Assembly (NCBI GenBank): GCA_022778805.1
Contig: JALFSN010000001.1
Location: 186,001-250,000 of the forward strand
Source of the DNA: Arcanobacterium sp.
Lineage (GTDB): Bacteria; Actinomycetota; Actinomycetes; Actinomycetales; Actinomycetaceae
DNA: 64,000 bases
Direction: 5' to 3'
Part shown: in pieces, positions 37,663 through 48,700 of the stretch
Layout: each line of letters opens with the position of its first letter
Numbering within the stretch: the first letter of the stretch is position 1
Made by a program: the position numbers and the translations under genes
Notes under the pieces: model-generated
What the model saw: only the letters and a program-made list of their open reading frames with translations
Databases searched by the model: none
What the model was told of the DNA's origin: nothing

Positions 37663-39369
37663 TCATTTGTTGCTATCAGGCAGGAACGCCTCGATAGCAC
37701 GGTGCCGCGCAGCAAATTGTTTGCGATGTTTCGGATGCGTCAGCACGTACAGCTGTCCCTCTTCCAGAGCCTTGAAAAGCCGTTTGGCCACAGGGGCAAG
37801 TTCTGTACCCGTCACAATGAGATGTTCGAGATCTCTCGATGCTCCCTGATAGTAATCAGAGGTGTAATAGGGGTCATCTCCCATAGCGAAACGCTCTGGC
37901 CGGTACTCGTCTGAGTGGTGCAAATTTGTTTGAACAAAGCCAGGGCAGTAAACTGACATCTTGACGTTGTCGACTTTATGATCTTTGAGATAAGAGACAG
38001 CGGATTCCACCAGAGCCACGAGTGCGTGCTTCGTGGCAGCATACGTCGGCACTTTTGCAAAACCAGGGATAATTCCTGCGATTGACGCCGTGCTCATGAT
38101 ATTGGCAGGCGTCCCCTGTTTGATCATGATAGGCAACACTTCACGGTAGTAGTAGGCATGACTGAGAAGGTTCGCGCTTGCCGCCCAATCCCAATCGCGG
38201 GGTCTCAGATGGGACTCATCCCCCTTAGTTGCAACGCCCGCATTAGCGAAGAGCACATCAATCTGCCCGTAATGCTCCATCGTCTTATCCACAGTGGCCT
38301 TGACGTCTTCCGGTAAAGAGACATCGGCAGGAAGCGCGATAACCTCAGCTCCTTCACTCTCCAGTTCATGCGCATATTCTTTTAATTTCTCTTCCTGAAT
38401 ATCTACTAAAGAGAGCTTCATACCCCGATGGAACGCCTCGCGCGCAAACGCTTTGCCAAACCCGCTGGCTGCACCTGTAATGAGGGCAACCTGCCCATCA
38501 AAACTGCGATCTGTCTCAATACCCAAGCCATCGTAGGCCTCGCCATCTCTCTCGATAGCACGGTGACGGAGTGTGACAAGCGGTGTGTATTCCGGATGAG
38601 TGAAAATATAGAGATCATTCTTCTCGATAGCTTCAAAGAGGCGCGGCCCTACGGTGTCAATTGGGATGCCGGTACTGATATTGACGTTTGTGCGTTCGAG
38701 GCGCGCACGGAACGCATCAGAGGAGTACCACGGATCGTCGCTATTGGTGAAGCGTGCAGGACGATGACGCATCGAATGATGTATATCCGTCTGCACAAAA
38801 CCAGGACAATAGACGCTGACGCCGATATCGAGATCGTGTACGTCCATGTAGACTTTCAGATCTTCAGCAAGGGCCAGCGCCCCATGTTTGGTGGCGGAGT
38901 AGGCTGGGTTCGAGCCGAAACCAGGTATCACCCCTGCTGTTGATGCCGTTGCCAGGATATGTGCGGGAGTTCCCTGCTTTTCCATGATGGGCAACACTTC
39001 ACGGTAGTAATACCCGTGGCTGACGAGATTCGCTTGCACGGCCCACTGCCAGTCTAGTACTGGAAGCTCCACAAGATCGCCAGCAGGGGCGATACCGGCA
39101 TTATTGAACAGAAGATCGATCTGACCGAAGGCATTCATAGTGGATTCGACGCTCTTCTTGACCTCGTCATAATCCGTCACGTCCGTCTCGATGATCTCCA
39201 CGTGCGCACCGAGAGCTTTCAATACAGCCGCAGTACCAACCAGATCAGGGCCGTCAATATCGACGAGAGCAATTTTCATGCCGCGCTTTGCAGCCTCAAT
39301 CGCGAATGCTTTACCTATGCCGTTTGCACCGCCCGTAATGAGTGCTACCTTATCTTTGAATTCTTTCAT
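37663..39369 (-). CDS. Tandem-duplicated short-chain dehydrogenase (two SDR domains)
   Basis: A 568-residue protein of two full SDR domains repeated with a period of 286 residues. Domain 1 (about 1-288): NAD(P)-binding ITGGANGIGK, NNAG, Ser143, Tyr157 and Lys161 (YSATK). Domain 2 (about 290-568): ITGAASGFGK, ANAG instead of NNAG, Ser429, Tyr443, Lys447 (YAATK). Both carry the full catalytic triad. Shared segments such as YYYREVLPIM and VYCPGFVQT show a duplication within one gene. Start ATG 39369 has GAGGAAG 7 bases upstream. It precedes fixA-fixX; probably oxidises an alcohol or hydroxyacyl-CoA linked to the dehydrogenase. Confidence 0.9.
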   Translation of the reverse strand: MKEFKDKVALITGGANGIGKAFAIEAAKRGMKIALVDIDGPDLVGTAAVLKALGAHVEIIETDVTDYDEVKKSVESTMNAFGQIDLLFNNAGIAPAGDLVELPVLDWQWAVQANLVSHGYYYREVLPIMEKQGTPAHILATASTAGVIPGFGSNPAYSATKHGALALAEDLKVYMDVHDLDIGVSVYCPGFVQTDIHHSMRHRPARFTNSDDPWYSSDAFRARLERTNVNISTGIPIDTVGPRLFEAIEKNDLYIFTHPEYTPLVTLRHRAIERDGEAYDGLGIETDRSFDGQVALITGAASGFGKAFAREAFHRGMKLSLVDIQEEKLKEYAHELESEGAEVIALPADVSLPEDVKATVDKTMEHYGQIDVLFANAGVATKGDESHLRPRDWDWAASANLLSHAYYYREVLPIMIKQGTPANIMSTASIAGIIPGFAKVPTYAATKHALVALVESAVSYLKDHKVDNVKMSVYCPGFVQTNLHHSDEYRPERFAMGDDPYYTSDYYQGASRDLEHLIVTGTELAPVAKRLFKALEEGQLYVLTHPKHRKQFAARHRAIEAFLPDSNK

Positions 39370-39483
39370 GGATAACTTCCTCGCTCTGGACGCCCCTTTG
39401 CGCCCGATCCACACCGCTAGTTGCCGGTATTTATCGTCCGAACGCGCCTTTGCGTTCATTGGCTAGCATCATCGCTAACCAAG

Positions 39484-39496
39484 AGGTAGTCTACCT
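39484..39496. promoter_or_regulatory. 13-bp palindrome upstream of the double-SDR gene
   Basis: AGGTAG-T-CTACCT is perfectly symmetric and lies 115 bases before the ATG of the double-SDR/fix cluster, in an AT-rich upstream stretch. A repressor half-site pair is plausible. No -10/-35 pair could be set with confidence. Confidence 0.35.
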
Positions 39497-39635
39497 TAGT
39501 TTCATAAAAATAATGTGACTAACGTCATGGTTTGGTAGTAGATTTCCGGTATGCACTTATTGACATATACATAAATGCCGGACGAGCATGTGGCAGCCGT
39601 CAGGCACGTTCATTCCTAGCAACACATTTACAAAC

Positions 39636-39680
39636 GATCGGCTGGTGGTCTGACGTAGCGCGTCAAACCACCAGCCGATC
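39636..39680 (-). terminator. Terminator downstream of acnA
   Basis: Perfect 14-base arms GATCGGCTGGTGGT (39636-39649) and ACCACCAGCCGATC (39667-39680), continuing inward after one mismatch as TGACG/CGTCA around a 5-base loop. It lies 69 bases after the acnA stop. On the minus strand TTTG follows. Confidence 0.8.
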
Positions 39681-39748
39681 TATCTGGCCCACTACCGGCG
39701 AAGAAGCAGTAGAATTGCACCTCAAGCGGCTAACTGATGAGAGTCACA

Positions 39749-42421
39749 TCAGGCTGCTAGCTGGCGCAGTACATACTGCAAGATGCCGCCATTGCGGTAA
39801 TAATCAGCCTCACCAGGAGTGTCGATGCGCACAGTGGCATCAAACTCCACGGCGGTGCCGTTAGTCTTTTCGGCACGCACATGTACCGTCTTCGGCGTCA
39901 CGCCATTATTGAGCTCAGCAATACCAGTGATATCAAAGGTTTCGCTGCCATCCAACCCTAGCGATTCGTGGCTTTCACCGGCAGGGAATTGCAACGGGAG
40001 CACCCCCATGCCGATCAGATTGCTGCGGTGAATGCGCTCAAAGCTCTCGGTGATTACGGCTCGCACGCCGAGAAGCGCCGTACCTTTTGCCGCCCAGTCA
40101 CGCGAAGAACCCGTGCCATATTCCTTGCCAGCGAGCACCACCAGCGGCACGCCAGCACTGCGATACCCTTCAGCAGCATCAAAAATCGCTTGCTGTTCGC
40201 CAGTGAGGAAGTTCTTCGTATAGCCTCCCTCTACCCCATCGAGCAGCTGATTTTTAATGCGGATATTGGCGAACGTGCCGCGAATCATCACTTCGTGGTT
40301 GCCACGCCGCGAGCCATATGAATTGAAGTCCTGACGCTCCACGCCGTGCTCAGCCAGGTAGCGTCCCGCAGGAGAATCAGCCTTAATCGCGCCTGCAGGA
40401 GAGATGTGATCGGTCGTCACCGAATCGCCAAGCTTAGCGAGCACTCGTGCGCCGTGAATATCCGCTACCGGCTCTGGCACCATTCCCATACCGTCAAAGT
40501 AGGGGGCTTTGCGCACGTACGTACTGAGCGGATCCCAAGCGAATTTCTCTCCCTCGGGGGTATTCAAGGAGCGCCAGCGCTCATCACCATCGAAGACACT
40601 CGCATAGCTGCGCCGATACATCTGCGAGTCAATAGCTGCATCCATCGTGGCCTGCACCTCAGCTGGGTTTGGCCAGATATCACGCAAAAACACATCATTA
40701 CCCGCCTGATCTTGACCGAGCGGCTGCGTATCGAAATTAAAATCCATCGTGCCTGCCAGCGCGTAGGCAATCACCAGCGGTGGAGAGGCGAGATAGTTCA
40801 TCTTCACATCGGGGCTGATACGTCCCTCAAAGTTACGATTGCCGGAGAGTACCGCCGTCACCGTCAAGTCCCCTGCTACCACTGCGTCGTGTACCGGATC
40901 TGACAGTGGCCCAGAGTTGCCGATACACGTCGTGCAGCCATATCCCACGAGGTTGTACCCCAACTCTTCCAGGCTCGGCCAGAGACCTGCTTCCTCATAG
41001 TAGTCCGTGACGACTTTCGAGCCAGGAGCCATGGAGGTCTTCACCCACGGCTTCGTCTTCAGACCTTTAGCCACAGCATTTTTCGCCAGCAACCCCGCCG
41101 CGATCATCACCGCCGGATTGGAGGTATTGGTACAACTCGTGATGGCAGCAATCACCACGTCTCCGTGAGCGAGAGAGGTCTGCACGCCAGAATCCGTGGT
41201 GAGCGCCACCGGCTCATCCGCGGCATCGGCAGCGAGATAATCAGGCAGCGCATGCTCAAAACTCGCTTGTGCCGCCGTCAGCTCAATGCGATCCTGCGGA
41301 CGCTTCGGGCCGGCAATGGAGGGGACGACCGTGCCCAGATCAAGCTCTAGATATTCCGAATAACGCGCCTCATAGGCTGGATTATGCCAGAGGCCTTGCT
41401 CCTGAGCATAGGCTTGCACCAATGCGATGTGTTCATCGCTGCGCCCCGTCAGACGTAAGTAATCGAGCGTCACCTGGTCGATTGGGAAAATTGCGGCCGT
41501 AGAGCCAAATTCAGGGCTCATATTACCGATTGTGGCACGGTTAGCCAGTGGCACCTGGGCTACGCCGTCACCGTAAAATTCGACGAACTTCCCCACCACG
41601 CCATGTTCACGCAACATTTGCGTAATCGTGAGCACCACGTCGGTCGCCGTGGCCGCAGCAGGAATCTGCCCCGTGAGTTTGAAACCCACCACGCGCGGAA
41701 TCAGCATAGAGACCGGCTGGCCGAGCATGGCTGCCTCCGCCTCAATGCCTCCCACTCCCCAACCGAGCACACCCAAACCATTCACCATCGTGGTGTGCGA
41801 ATCAGTACCCACACAGGTGTCAGGATAAGCATAGGTGACGCCGTTTTCTTCCTTGGTCATCGTCACCCGCGCCAAATACTCAATGTTCACCTGGTGCACA
41901 ATGCCCGTTCCTGGGGGCACCACCTTGAAATTCTGGAAAGCACCCTGCCCCCAGCGCAAGAATTGATAACGTTCACCATTGCGCTGATATTCAATATCCA
42001 TATTGCGCCGCAGTGCATCGGCACGTCCAGACACATCCACCTGCACCGAGTGATCAATCACCATTTCGGCAGGGTTGAGCGGATTAATCTTTTCAGGATC
42101 CCCGCCGAGTTCTGCCACCGCCTCACGCATAGTGGCCAGGTCTACCACACAGGGCACTCCCGTGAAATCCTGCATGACGACGCGCGCTGGGGTGAATTGA
42201 ATCTCTTGATCCGGCTGAGCATCAGGATTCCACGTGGCAAGAGCTCGAATATGATCCGCCGTCACGTTTGCACCATCTTCTGTACGCAGCAGGTTTTCAG
42301 CGAGTACTTTCAAGCTGTACGGGAGCTTTTCCAGCCCAGGCACAGCACTCAGTTTGAAAATCTCATAGCTCTTGCCCCCCACATTCAGGGTGCCTTGCGC
42401 TTTGAAACTATTGACGCTCAT
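39749..42421 (-). CDS. acnA: Aconitate hydratase A
   Basis: An 890-residue aconitase, interconverting citrate and isocitrate. The 4Fe-4S cysteines lie in [10 protein letters not shown] and [12 protein letters not shown], and [28 protein letters not shown] and [10 protein letters not shown] are active-site segments. The start [10 protein letters not shown] is set by AAAGGAGAG before ATG 42421; a longer frame adds 11 residues. The protein is of normal length. Its promoter appears to lie inside a large palindrome about 220 bases upstream, and a strong terminator follows. Confidence 0.97.
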   Translation of the reverse strand: MSVNSFKAQGTLNVGGKSYEIFKLSAVPGLEKLPYSLKVLAENLLRTEDGANVTADHIRALATWNPDAQPDQEIQFTPARVVMQDFTGVPCVVDLATMREAVAELGGDPEKINPLNPAEMVIDHSVQVDVSGRADALRRNMDIEYQRNGERYQFLRWGQGAFQNFKVVPPGTGIVHQVNIEYLARVTMTKEENGVTYAYPDTCVGTDSHTTMVNGLGVLGWGVGGIEAEAAMLGQPVSMLIPRVVGFKLTGQIPAAATATDVVLTITQMLREHGVVGKFVEFYGDGVAQVPLANRATIGNMSPEFGSTAAIFPIDQVTLDYLRLTGRSDEHIALVQAYAQEQGLWHNPAYEARYSEYLELDLGTVVPSIAGPKRPQDRIELTAAQASFEHALPDYLAADAADEPVALTTDSGVQTSLAHGDVVIAAITSCTNTSNPAVMIAAGLLAKNAVAKGLKTKPWVKTSMAPGSKVVTDYYEEAGLWPSLEELGYNLVGYGCTTCIGNSGPLSDPVHDAVVAGDLTVTAVLSGNRNFEGRISPDVKMNYLASPPLVIAYALAGTMDFNFDTQPLGQDQAGNDVFLRDIWPNPAEVQATMDAAIDSQMYRRSYASVFDGDERWRSLNTPEGEKFAWDPLSTYVRKAPYFDGMGMVPEPVADIHGARVLAKLGDSVTTDHISPAGAIKADSPAGRYLAEHGVERQDFNSYGSRRGNHEVMIRGTFANIRIKNQLLDGVEGGYTKNFLTGEQQAIFDAAEGYRSAGVPLVVLAGKEYGTGSSRDWAAKGTALLGVRAVITESFERIHRSNLIGMGVLPLQFPAGESHESLGLDGSETFDITGIAELNNGVTPKTVHVRAEKTNGTAVEFDATVRIDTPGEADYYRNGGILQYVLRQLAA

Positions 42422-42643
42422 TACTCTCCTTTTGCACATACCAGATGTGCACATCAGCGGGGTTGCACAGCAGAGAGCCAGTCTCTCCCAGATGCGGCGA
42501 TTCTACTATCGCTTCCATTATCACTCAGCTTTGCGCTGCACGTGATACAGTCCCAACTTTTAGATGCACATGCGATGCGTTCACGTTTCGATGTCTGCGG
42601 CTTCATCTCATTTCTGCGCATTAAAGCCCATGCGCTAAAAGCA

Positions 42644-42671
42644 AGTGTACACACATTTATCTTTAGGTCAA
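42644..42671 (-). promoter_or_regulatory. Candidate acnA promoter
   Basis: On the minus strand a -35 TTGACC (42671-42666) and a -10 TACACT (42649-42644) are separated by 16 bases. It would start transcription near 42637 and give a leader of about 215 bases before acnA. Both boxes lie within the large inverted repeat at 42646-42687. Confidence 0.55.
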
Positions 42672-42687
42672 GATAAATGTGTGTACA
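42646..42687. promoter_or_regulatory. 18-bp perfect inverted repeat over the acnA promoter
   Basis: TGTACACACATTTATCTT (42646-42663) and its exact reverse complement (42670-42687) flank a 6-base centre TAGGTC. It is AT-rich, has no T-run after either arm, and the -35 box sits at its centre. An operator for a dimeric regulator (AcnR or other TetR-like type) fits better than a terminator. Confidence 0.6.
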
Positions 42688-42750
42688 AGCATTATGCGAC
42701 TGCTCGCGGATGGAGTTGATTTCCCAACCGCAGGCGCGCCGCATTTACTC

Positions 42751-42785
42751 AGCGACCCGCACCCCTGCGTATCGTGCGGGTCGCT
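42751..42785 (-). terminator. Terminator of the GH20-GH35 gene
   Basis: AGCGACCCGCAC (42751-42762) and GTGCGGGTCGCT (42774-42785) are perfect 12-base arms with an 11-base loop, starting 10 bases past the stop of the giant glycosidase gene. On the minus strand GAGTAAAT follows. No long T tract. Confidence 0.75.
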
Positions 42786-42794
42786 GGTAAATCG

Positions 42795-45700
42795 TCAGGC
42801 TTTGCGGCGCCGAGCGACGAGCACGCCACCAATCCCCAACAGCACAGCTGCGAGCGCCGCCAGCTCACCAATGCCAGTGTGCCCCGTCATTGCAAGAGCC
42901 GGATCTGCGCTCCCTGCAGACCCAGATGCGCTGCCCACGAGATTCCCAGACGCGCCGTCTATCGGCGTCACATTGCCAGGATTATCACCAGAACCGCCAG
43001 GAGTCGGCAGTGCTGGAACGAGCGGAGTCCACGGAATACTCACACCGGCAACAGGATCGCAGGAGGCCGGACGGACAGCTCTAAACTCCCACGAGGTCTC
43101 TACGTCAGCCGCGAATGTGTACCCCTGCTGCGGCTCGGCACTCACCGTAAGCGTTCCGCCCCATTCATAGGTGCGCTCCCCAGCTGTGGCAACTTCTCCG
43201 CCAATCTTATAGATCACACCCTCCACAGAGGGAATCCTCACGAATGGTTTCACGTCGCAGTTGGCAGGATCGGATGCTTTAGGAGCAAGCGGAGTGACAG
43301 GAGTAGCTTCCGGCGGAGTCAGCTCTTCGCGCGGACTCAGCTTCCCCATGTATGAGGTGTGCACTGCACGAATCACGATATTGTCAGGGCCTTCTTCGCT
43401 AGCTTTCGCATTCACTGCCACCGAAATGTTGTTGACGCCATTCATGTTCAAGAATGCACGCGGAATCGTGAATGAGCTCTGCGGCCCCACATCGCCGATA
43501 TAGATGCCAGTGTTCCAACCGTTGATGTAGATCGTAGCCTGCGAATGGTCAGTGCGCTGGGAGCGATCACGTTCATTGAACTTATGCGAGAGCACCTCCA
43601 CGCGGTAGGCCACGTCCGAATCCTTTGGCGTATTGAGCGTGAAGTTGGCGCGATACCACGTGATGCCTGGATCCGTATTGTGCATATCGCCGTCATAAGC
43701 CTCCCATCCGGAGTCGTCAAACTCCGGCAGATACCAGCCGTTGCGCTCGCCAAACATTCCACCCACGTTGTACAGTCCACGAACCGAATCGCTCACTGCA
43801 CTGCCGGCAGCAGCCTCCCCATCCGCAGCGTGATCGCTAGCAGTATCCCCCGCCGTGGCATTTCCACTACCGGATGTATCCGCGCCGAGAGCGCCCTGAA
43901 TTTTCCATTCCACTGCTCCGTCTCTCGCTGGCAGCACGGCACTGTAGAGGCCACGGTTTTCTTTCGAGAAGCCATTGTCGTTCCAGTCGAGATTTTGTCC
44001 GAGATTGTTCACCAGCACGGCGAGTTTTACCTCGGTGCCAGCGGTGATACCTGTGAGTGTGAAGCTCTGCTGATTGCCATCAGCCGCCTTTGCCCCCAAG
44101 TATTGCCCGTTTGCCCAGACTTGCAAGAATGCCGGACTCATGGAGCGCGGAGCATATTGGTTGCCAGCACCCGTGCCTCGCAGTGTGATGACGCCGTTAT
44201 TGGCGTTTGCCGTGAACGTGGCGCGGTACCACACCGATCCCTCATAGAAGCCGTAGTGGTTAGAATCGAGGACTACTCCCCCAGTCGAACCAGCTGCCGG
44301 CCCTTGCCGAGAGGGGTTGGCAGACGTGGTGTCCGTGATGACTGTCCAACTGGTATCGTCGAAGTCACGCTGAGCCTCTGGCGTCTCAGCAGCCGTCTTC
44401 CATGCCAAATTTGGCACACTGACCGTGGGAAGCTGTGCCGGATCAAACTCCACAAACCCGTCGTTACCAGCCGCTCCTACAGCTGAACCATTCCAGGTGG
44501 CACCCGTCTTCCCTGCTGGCAGGAGTACTTTCGGAGCTTGGGACGCTTCGTCCACAGTGCCAGTGACGTGTACGGTCGTGCCGTTGAAGCTGACGGTACG
44601 GGCGAACTCCACGCCCTCCACCGCTATCCGATTCGTGCCGCTGCCATCACCTGTCGAAATCAGGTACGTCCCCTGTGCGTACTGCCGATCGATCACCCGC
44701 AGCCGCAGCGGTTTGGCGGGATTCTCACCTTTCGGAGTCACGGTGATATCGAATGGCTGATCGGCATAGGTGTAGTTCAACCGAAGCTGTCGATAGTGCT
44801 CATTCCAAGTGATCTCTACGCCGTCAGGAGCCTGCACATCTGGTTTCTCGGTATATTCGAGAAGCGTCTCGCCGGCGTCCCCGCTCACTCCGAGCACATA
44901 CTGCACGTTTGCGGCATCAGTGTCTACCGGTTTACCGAAGAGGTGTGACGTCGTATAGAGCAGACTATGATCGGCGACTTTCATATCAGCCACGAGCACG
45001 AGACCATCGCGGCCGTGAACGGTGAGCGATGTGCCAGCTTTCTGCGGAATCGTCGTCCACGAATACTGCCCATCTTTAATAGATGTGCCCGTCGTAAACT
45101 CACGTACAGAGTCTGCGTCTGGGAAAACGCGCAGCGCATCCAGAGCCACATACGTCCCTGTCGATGAGGGGAATGAGACTCCATCGACGACCACTTTCAG
45201 AGTGTGCGTCGTCGGGGCGAGATCGCGCTTGGAGAACAGCACTTTTTGTCCCTGCGCCGTCGTCGTGACCTGCTCTTGAGTCTTCCCCACGAGGTGCCCA
45301 TCAATATAGACGCTCGCCGATCCGTGATTCGACGAATATGGACCGACGATGTCAATCCCGACGCCGCTGAACGTGTATTCATAGAAATCACCTGTATGCG
45401 CCGATGAATGTTCATCGTCGTTGAGGTCATTTCGCGTCCAGTTCTTCGCGCGATCATGCGTCCAGGTACCGGTGTATTTAATCGACGAGTCAGCATCGTT
45501 CACCGTCTGCCATGAGGTGGTAGACGCACCCAGCACGTTCAGCGCATCAAGCTGCACTTTCGTGCCCGCCGCGCCAGCTTCGCCAGCCTCTCCCAGATTC
45601 GTAATGGTGAGAGTGTGCTGAGCGAGAGGGAGCCCCTCACGTTTGAATGCAACGAGTTGATCGGGCTTGTTTTGATTCGATTGGACGTACCCCGTGACGG

Positions 45701-48700
45701 TTGTAGCAGGACCGTCGTCAAGAGCTACGCTGAATTTGCCGTGATCGGTGCCCGTGCCCACAATCACTTCAATGCCAGTACCCGTGAACGTGAACGTGGC
45801 GCTCTCATTGGCAGCACTCGACTCCATAACGGAGCCTTTCCACGCTCCTCCACTATCGACCGCGTTCCACCCATTCGAGTATCGAATAGCCGGATCGGAA
45901 CTGTCGTTGGAATACTTTTCTCCCACCCCGTCGCTCTTACTCAAATCCAGGCTGAAGTTAAACGTATTCACTCCTGTGGCATTAGTATCACCCAAAAGGA
46001 ACGAGAGTGAGCGCGAGCCGTTGCCGGTGACGGATGAGCTTTTATCGCTGGCAACCCGCTGATACCCCTTCACGGTGTCAGCGCCAGTGAGCTTCTTTAT
46101 CGGTGGAGCAGCCACTGGCATCGACGTCAGATAAGCGCTATTAGCCTCCATGAAGTAGGCTTCTTCCTTCTGTGCTCCGTACTTATCGTTGCGCAAGGTG
46201 CGATCTTCGTCGATAGCCGCCCCGTAGTCGTAACTGGTGAATCCTGAGGCAGGCGATCCGGTGTATCCCCAGTTCGTGCCACCGTAACTCATATAGTAGG
46301 TGTGGGCTTTGACGCCGTTACCTAGACGCGTCGCCATCCACTGGCGAGTGAAGTTTGCATCCGTGTAGGACACGCAATCATTCGCCCCGTAGTTTGCACC
46401 CCACGGAGTGAATGCTCCCCCCTGACTCTCGGCAATCATATGCGGGGCGGTTGGCTCAACTCCACGGAAGAATTCTTCAGTATCACTAATCTGGTTACGT
46501 CCGGCTGAGCAGTTGAAGCCCATGGGGTAATAGTCGTAGGCATAGAAATCAGTACCGTATTTTCCTGACGGCGTACCCGGCTTGTTGGGAGCAAAGCGTC
46601 CAGCACGCCCCCAGTCGTTTTCAAAAAGTGGCACGTTTATGCCATCAGCTTTCACTGCGTCAGTGAGAGCTTTCAGGAACGATACCGAGGCATCAGTTTC
46701 ATTGAGCAACTCGTTTTCTACCTGGTACAGGATAATGGAACCGCCACCGTTTGTGATTTGATGCCGCTTGGCAATCGTATTGAACGCGCTGAGCCATGCC
46801 TTCGATGCCGCCATCACTTGCGGATCTGTAGAGCGAAGTTTGCCGGCATAATTCGTCATGTAGGCTGGCAACCCTCCCATAGAGATCTCAGCATTCACGT
46901 ATGGGCCAGGGCGGACGATCACGTACAGCCCCTCTTCTTCAGCCATCGTTAGCAAGAGATCGATGTCACGGAACGTGCCTTTATCAAAGTTGAACGAACC
47001 ATTTTCTTCGCTCTGGTGCATGCCCCAGAAGAAGTAGAACGAGACCGCATTGAAGCCAGCAGATTTGATTTTCTGCAGTACATCGCGCCACGCCTCGGGA
47101 GAGGGAATGCGCCACGGGTGGAACTCCCCTGCCCAGATTGCTAGACGTTGGCCGTCAATCATGAATGAGTGTTCGTCCCAACTCACTCGATGTGGCGAAC
47201 CGTCATTGCCTGGAAAGACGTGTGAACCCTTCGGGAATGCGCTCTCGCTGGACGTCCACGCCGCAGCTTGCACCGTCTGCTCCTGCGGGCGAGTGACGAC
47301 GAAGCTCCCCAGGTCGAGTTCAGTGGAGCCGAGCGCTTGACTGCTCAGGTGCAACGTCGCCGTGTAAGTGCCAGCAGCTAGAGCGGTAAAATCGCCGAAC
47401 ACCCGAAAGACGCTATTCATCTGCCGGCCCGTTGTGCGGCCTTCATCACTCTTATGGTACGTCTTGTCCAATTCGTAGCTGACTGGCACATTGAGCACTT
47501 TCCCCTGTGCATTCGTCGCGCTGATGGATCCTGTGAGAGAGCTGGTGCTCTCACCAGGAGCAGAGGCATATGCCACGAGCTGCCCGCCTGATGGATTGTC
47601 GAACGAGAGCACTCCGGCATCGTTGCGGTGTTCCCCTCGTGCGAGTGCTGCCGATATCTTCCAGGAGACCAAGCTGCTGAGATGGAAATTAAAATCTGCC
47701 GCATTGGATCTACTACCAACTGTAGCCATCGCTTTAGCGAAGCGGTTCCAATCTTTATGCGCCTGCTGAGTCCAGCCAACTTCTGCGTGAGCAATCATGC
47801 GGTTGCCCATAGAGAACTGTAAATCGCGGGCGGTGCGCAGATGCTCCGACCAGGAGACACCCTCCACGCCCAGGACGGCAGAATCATTCACTCCGAGCAC
47901 CTGCGCTGGATTCTGCTGATATGCCTCGCGCAGATTGCACTCTCGGTCGCCACCGCACGCCCAGTTAGGGCCGGCGAGCGAAGAATCTTCCGTCTGCGGG
48001 TAATACATTTGGGGAGCTGCAGAGACGATGATCTTGCCACCTTTTTGAGCAAAAGCCCGAATCTCCCCTGTCGCGCCCATCCAATACTGCACAATGGTGC
48101 TCGTATCGACGTTTGCCGCCGTCATAGTAGTGAGCGCGTCGTTCCAGATGATTGGCTTCTTCTTGAGTGCCGTCACCTGTGGAAGCACCGTATTCATATA
48201 GGTTCTGTAGTACTCATCCGTGGTGAGATTGCGATCAGATTCGTCTCCTCCGATGTGCAGGTATGGACTATTGGAATGCTGAGCCATCACCTGAAGCACG
48301 TGTTGAGTGAAGCTATAGGTGTGTGAATTGGTCGCATCCAAGCTCGTCTTCATATTGTTTTTGTAGCTGGGAATCGGGGCGGTCGTCTCTGTACAGTTCG
48401 GATCAAACTGTTTGTAGGCATTGATGTTGCCGGCGAATTCTTTGCACGGATGCGGATATGAAAATTCGGAATTGAGCTCTGGAATGGAATAGAGGGCGGC
48501 TTCTGTGTGCCCTGGGCCGTCCATTTCTGGGACGACGGTAATACCGAGGCTATTAGCCGTCGTGACGATATTCGCCCAGTCGGCGAGTGTGTAGAAGCCG
48601 CTGCGGCCAGCTTCTGGAGCAAAGTGAGATTCTCCCTCACGGAATGCCGTCTTGCCCGCTTTGTCCGTCAGCAGAGAGTAGTTGATGGGATCATCTGCAC

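Noticed and set aside
41603..42676. 357-codon plus-strand frame opposite acnA
   Set aside because: Antisense to the highly conserved aconitase gene; sequence is His/Arg/Ser-rich without family motifs.
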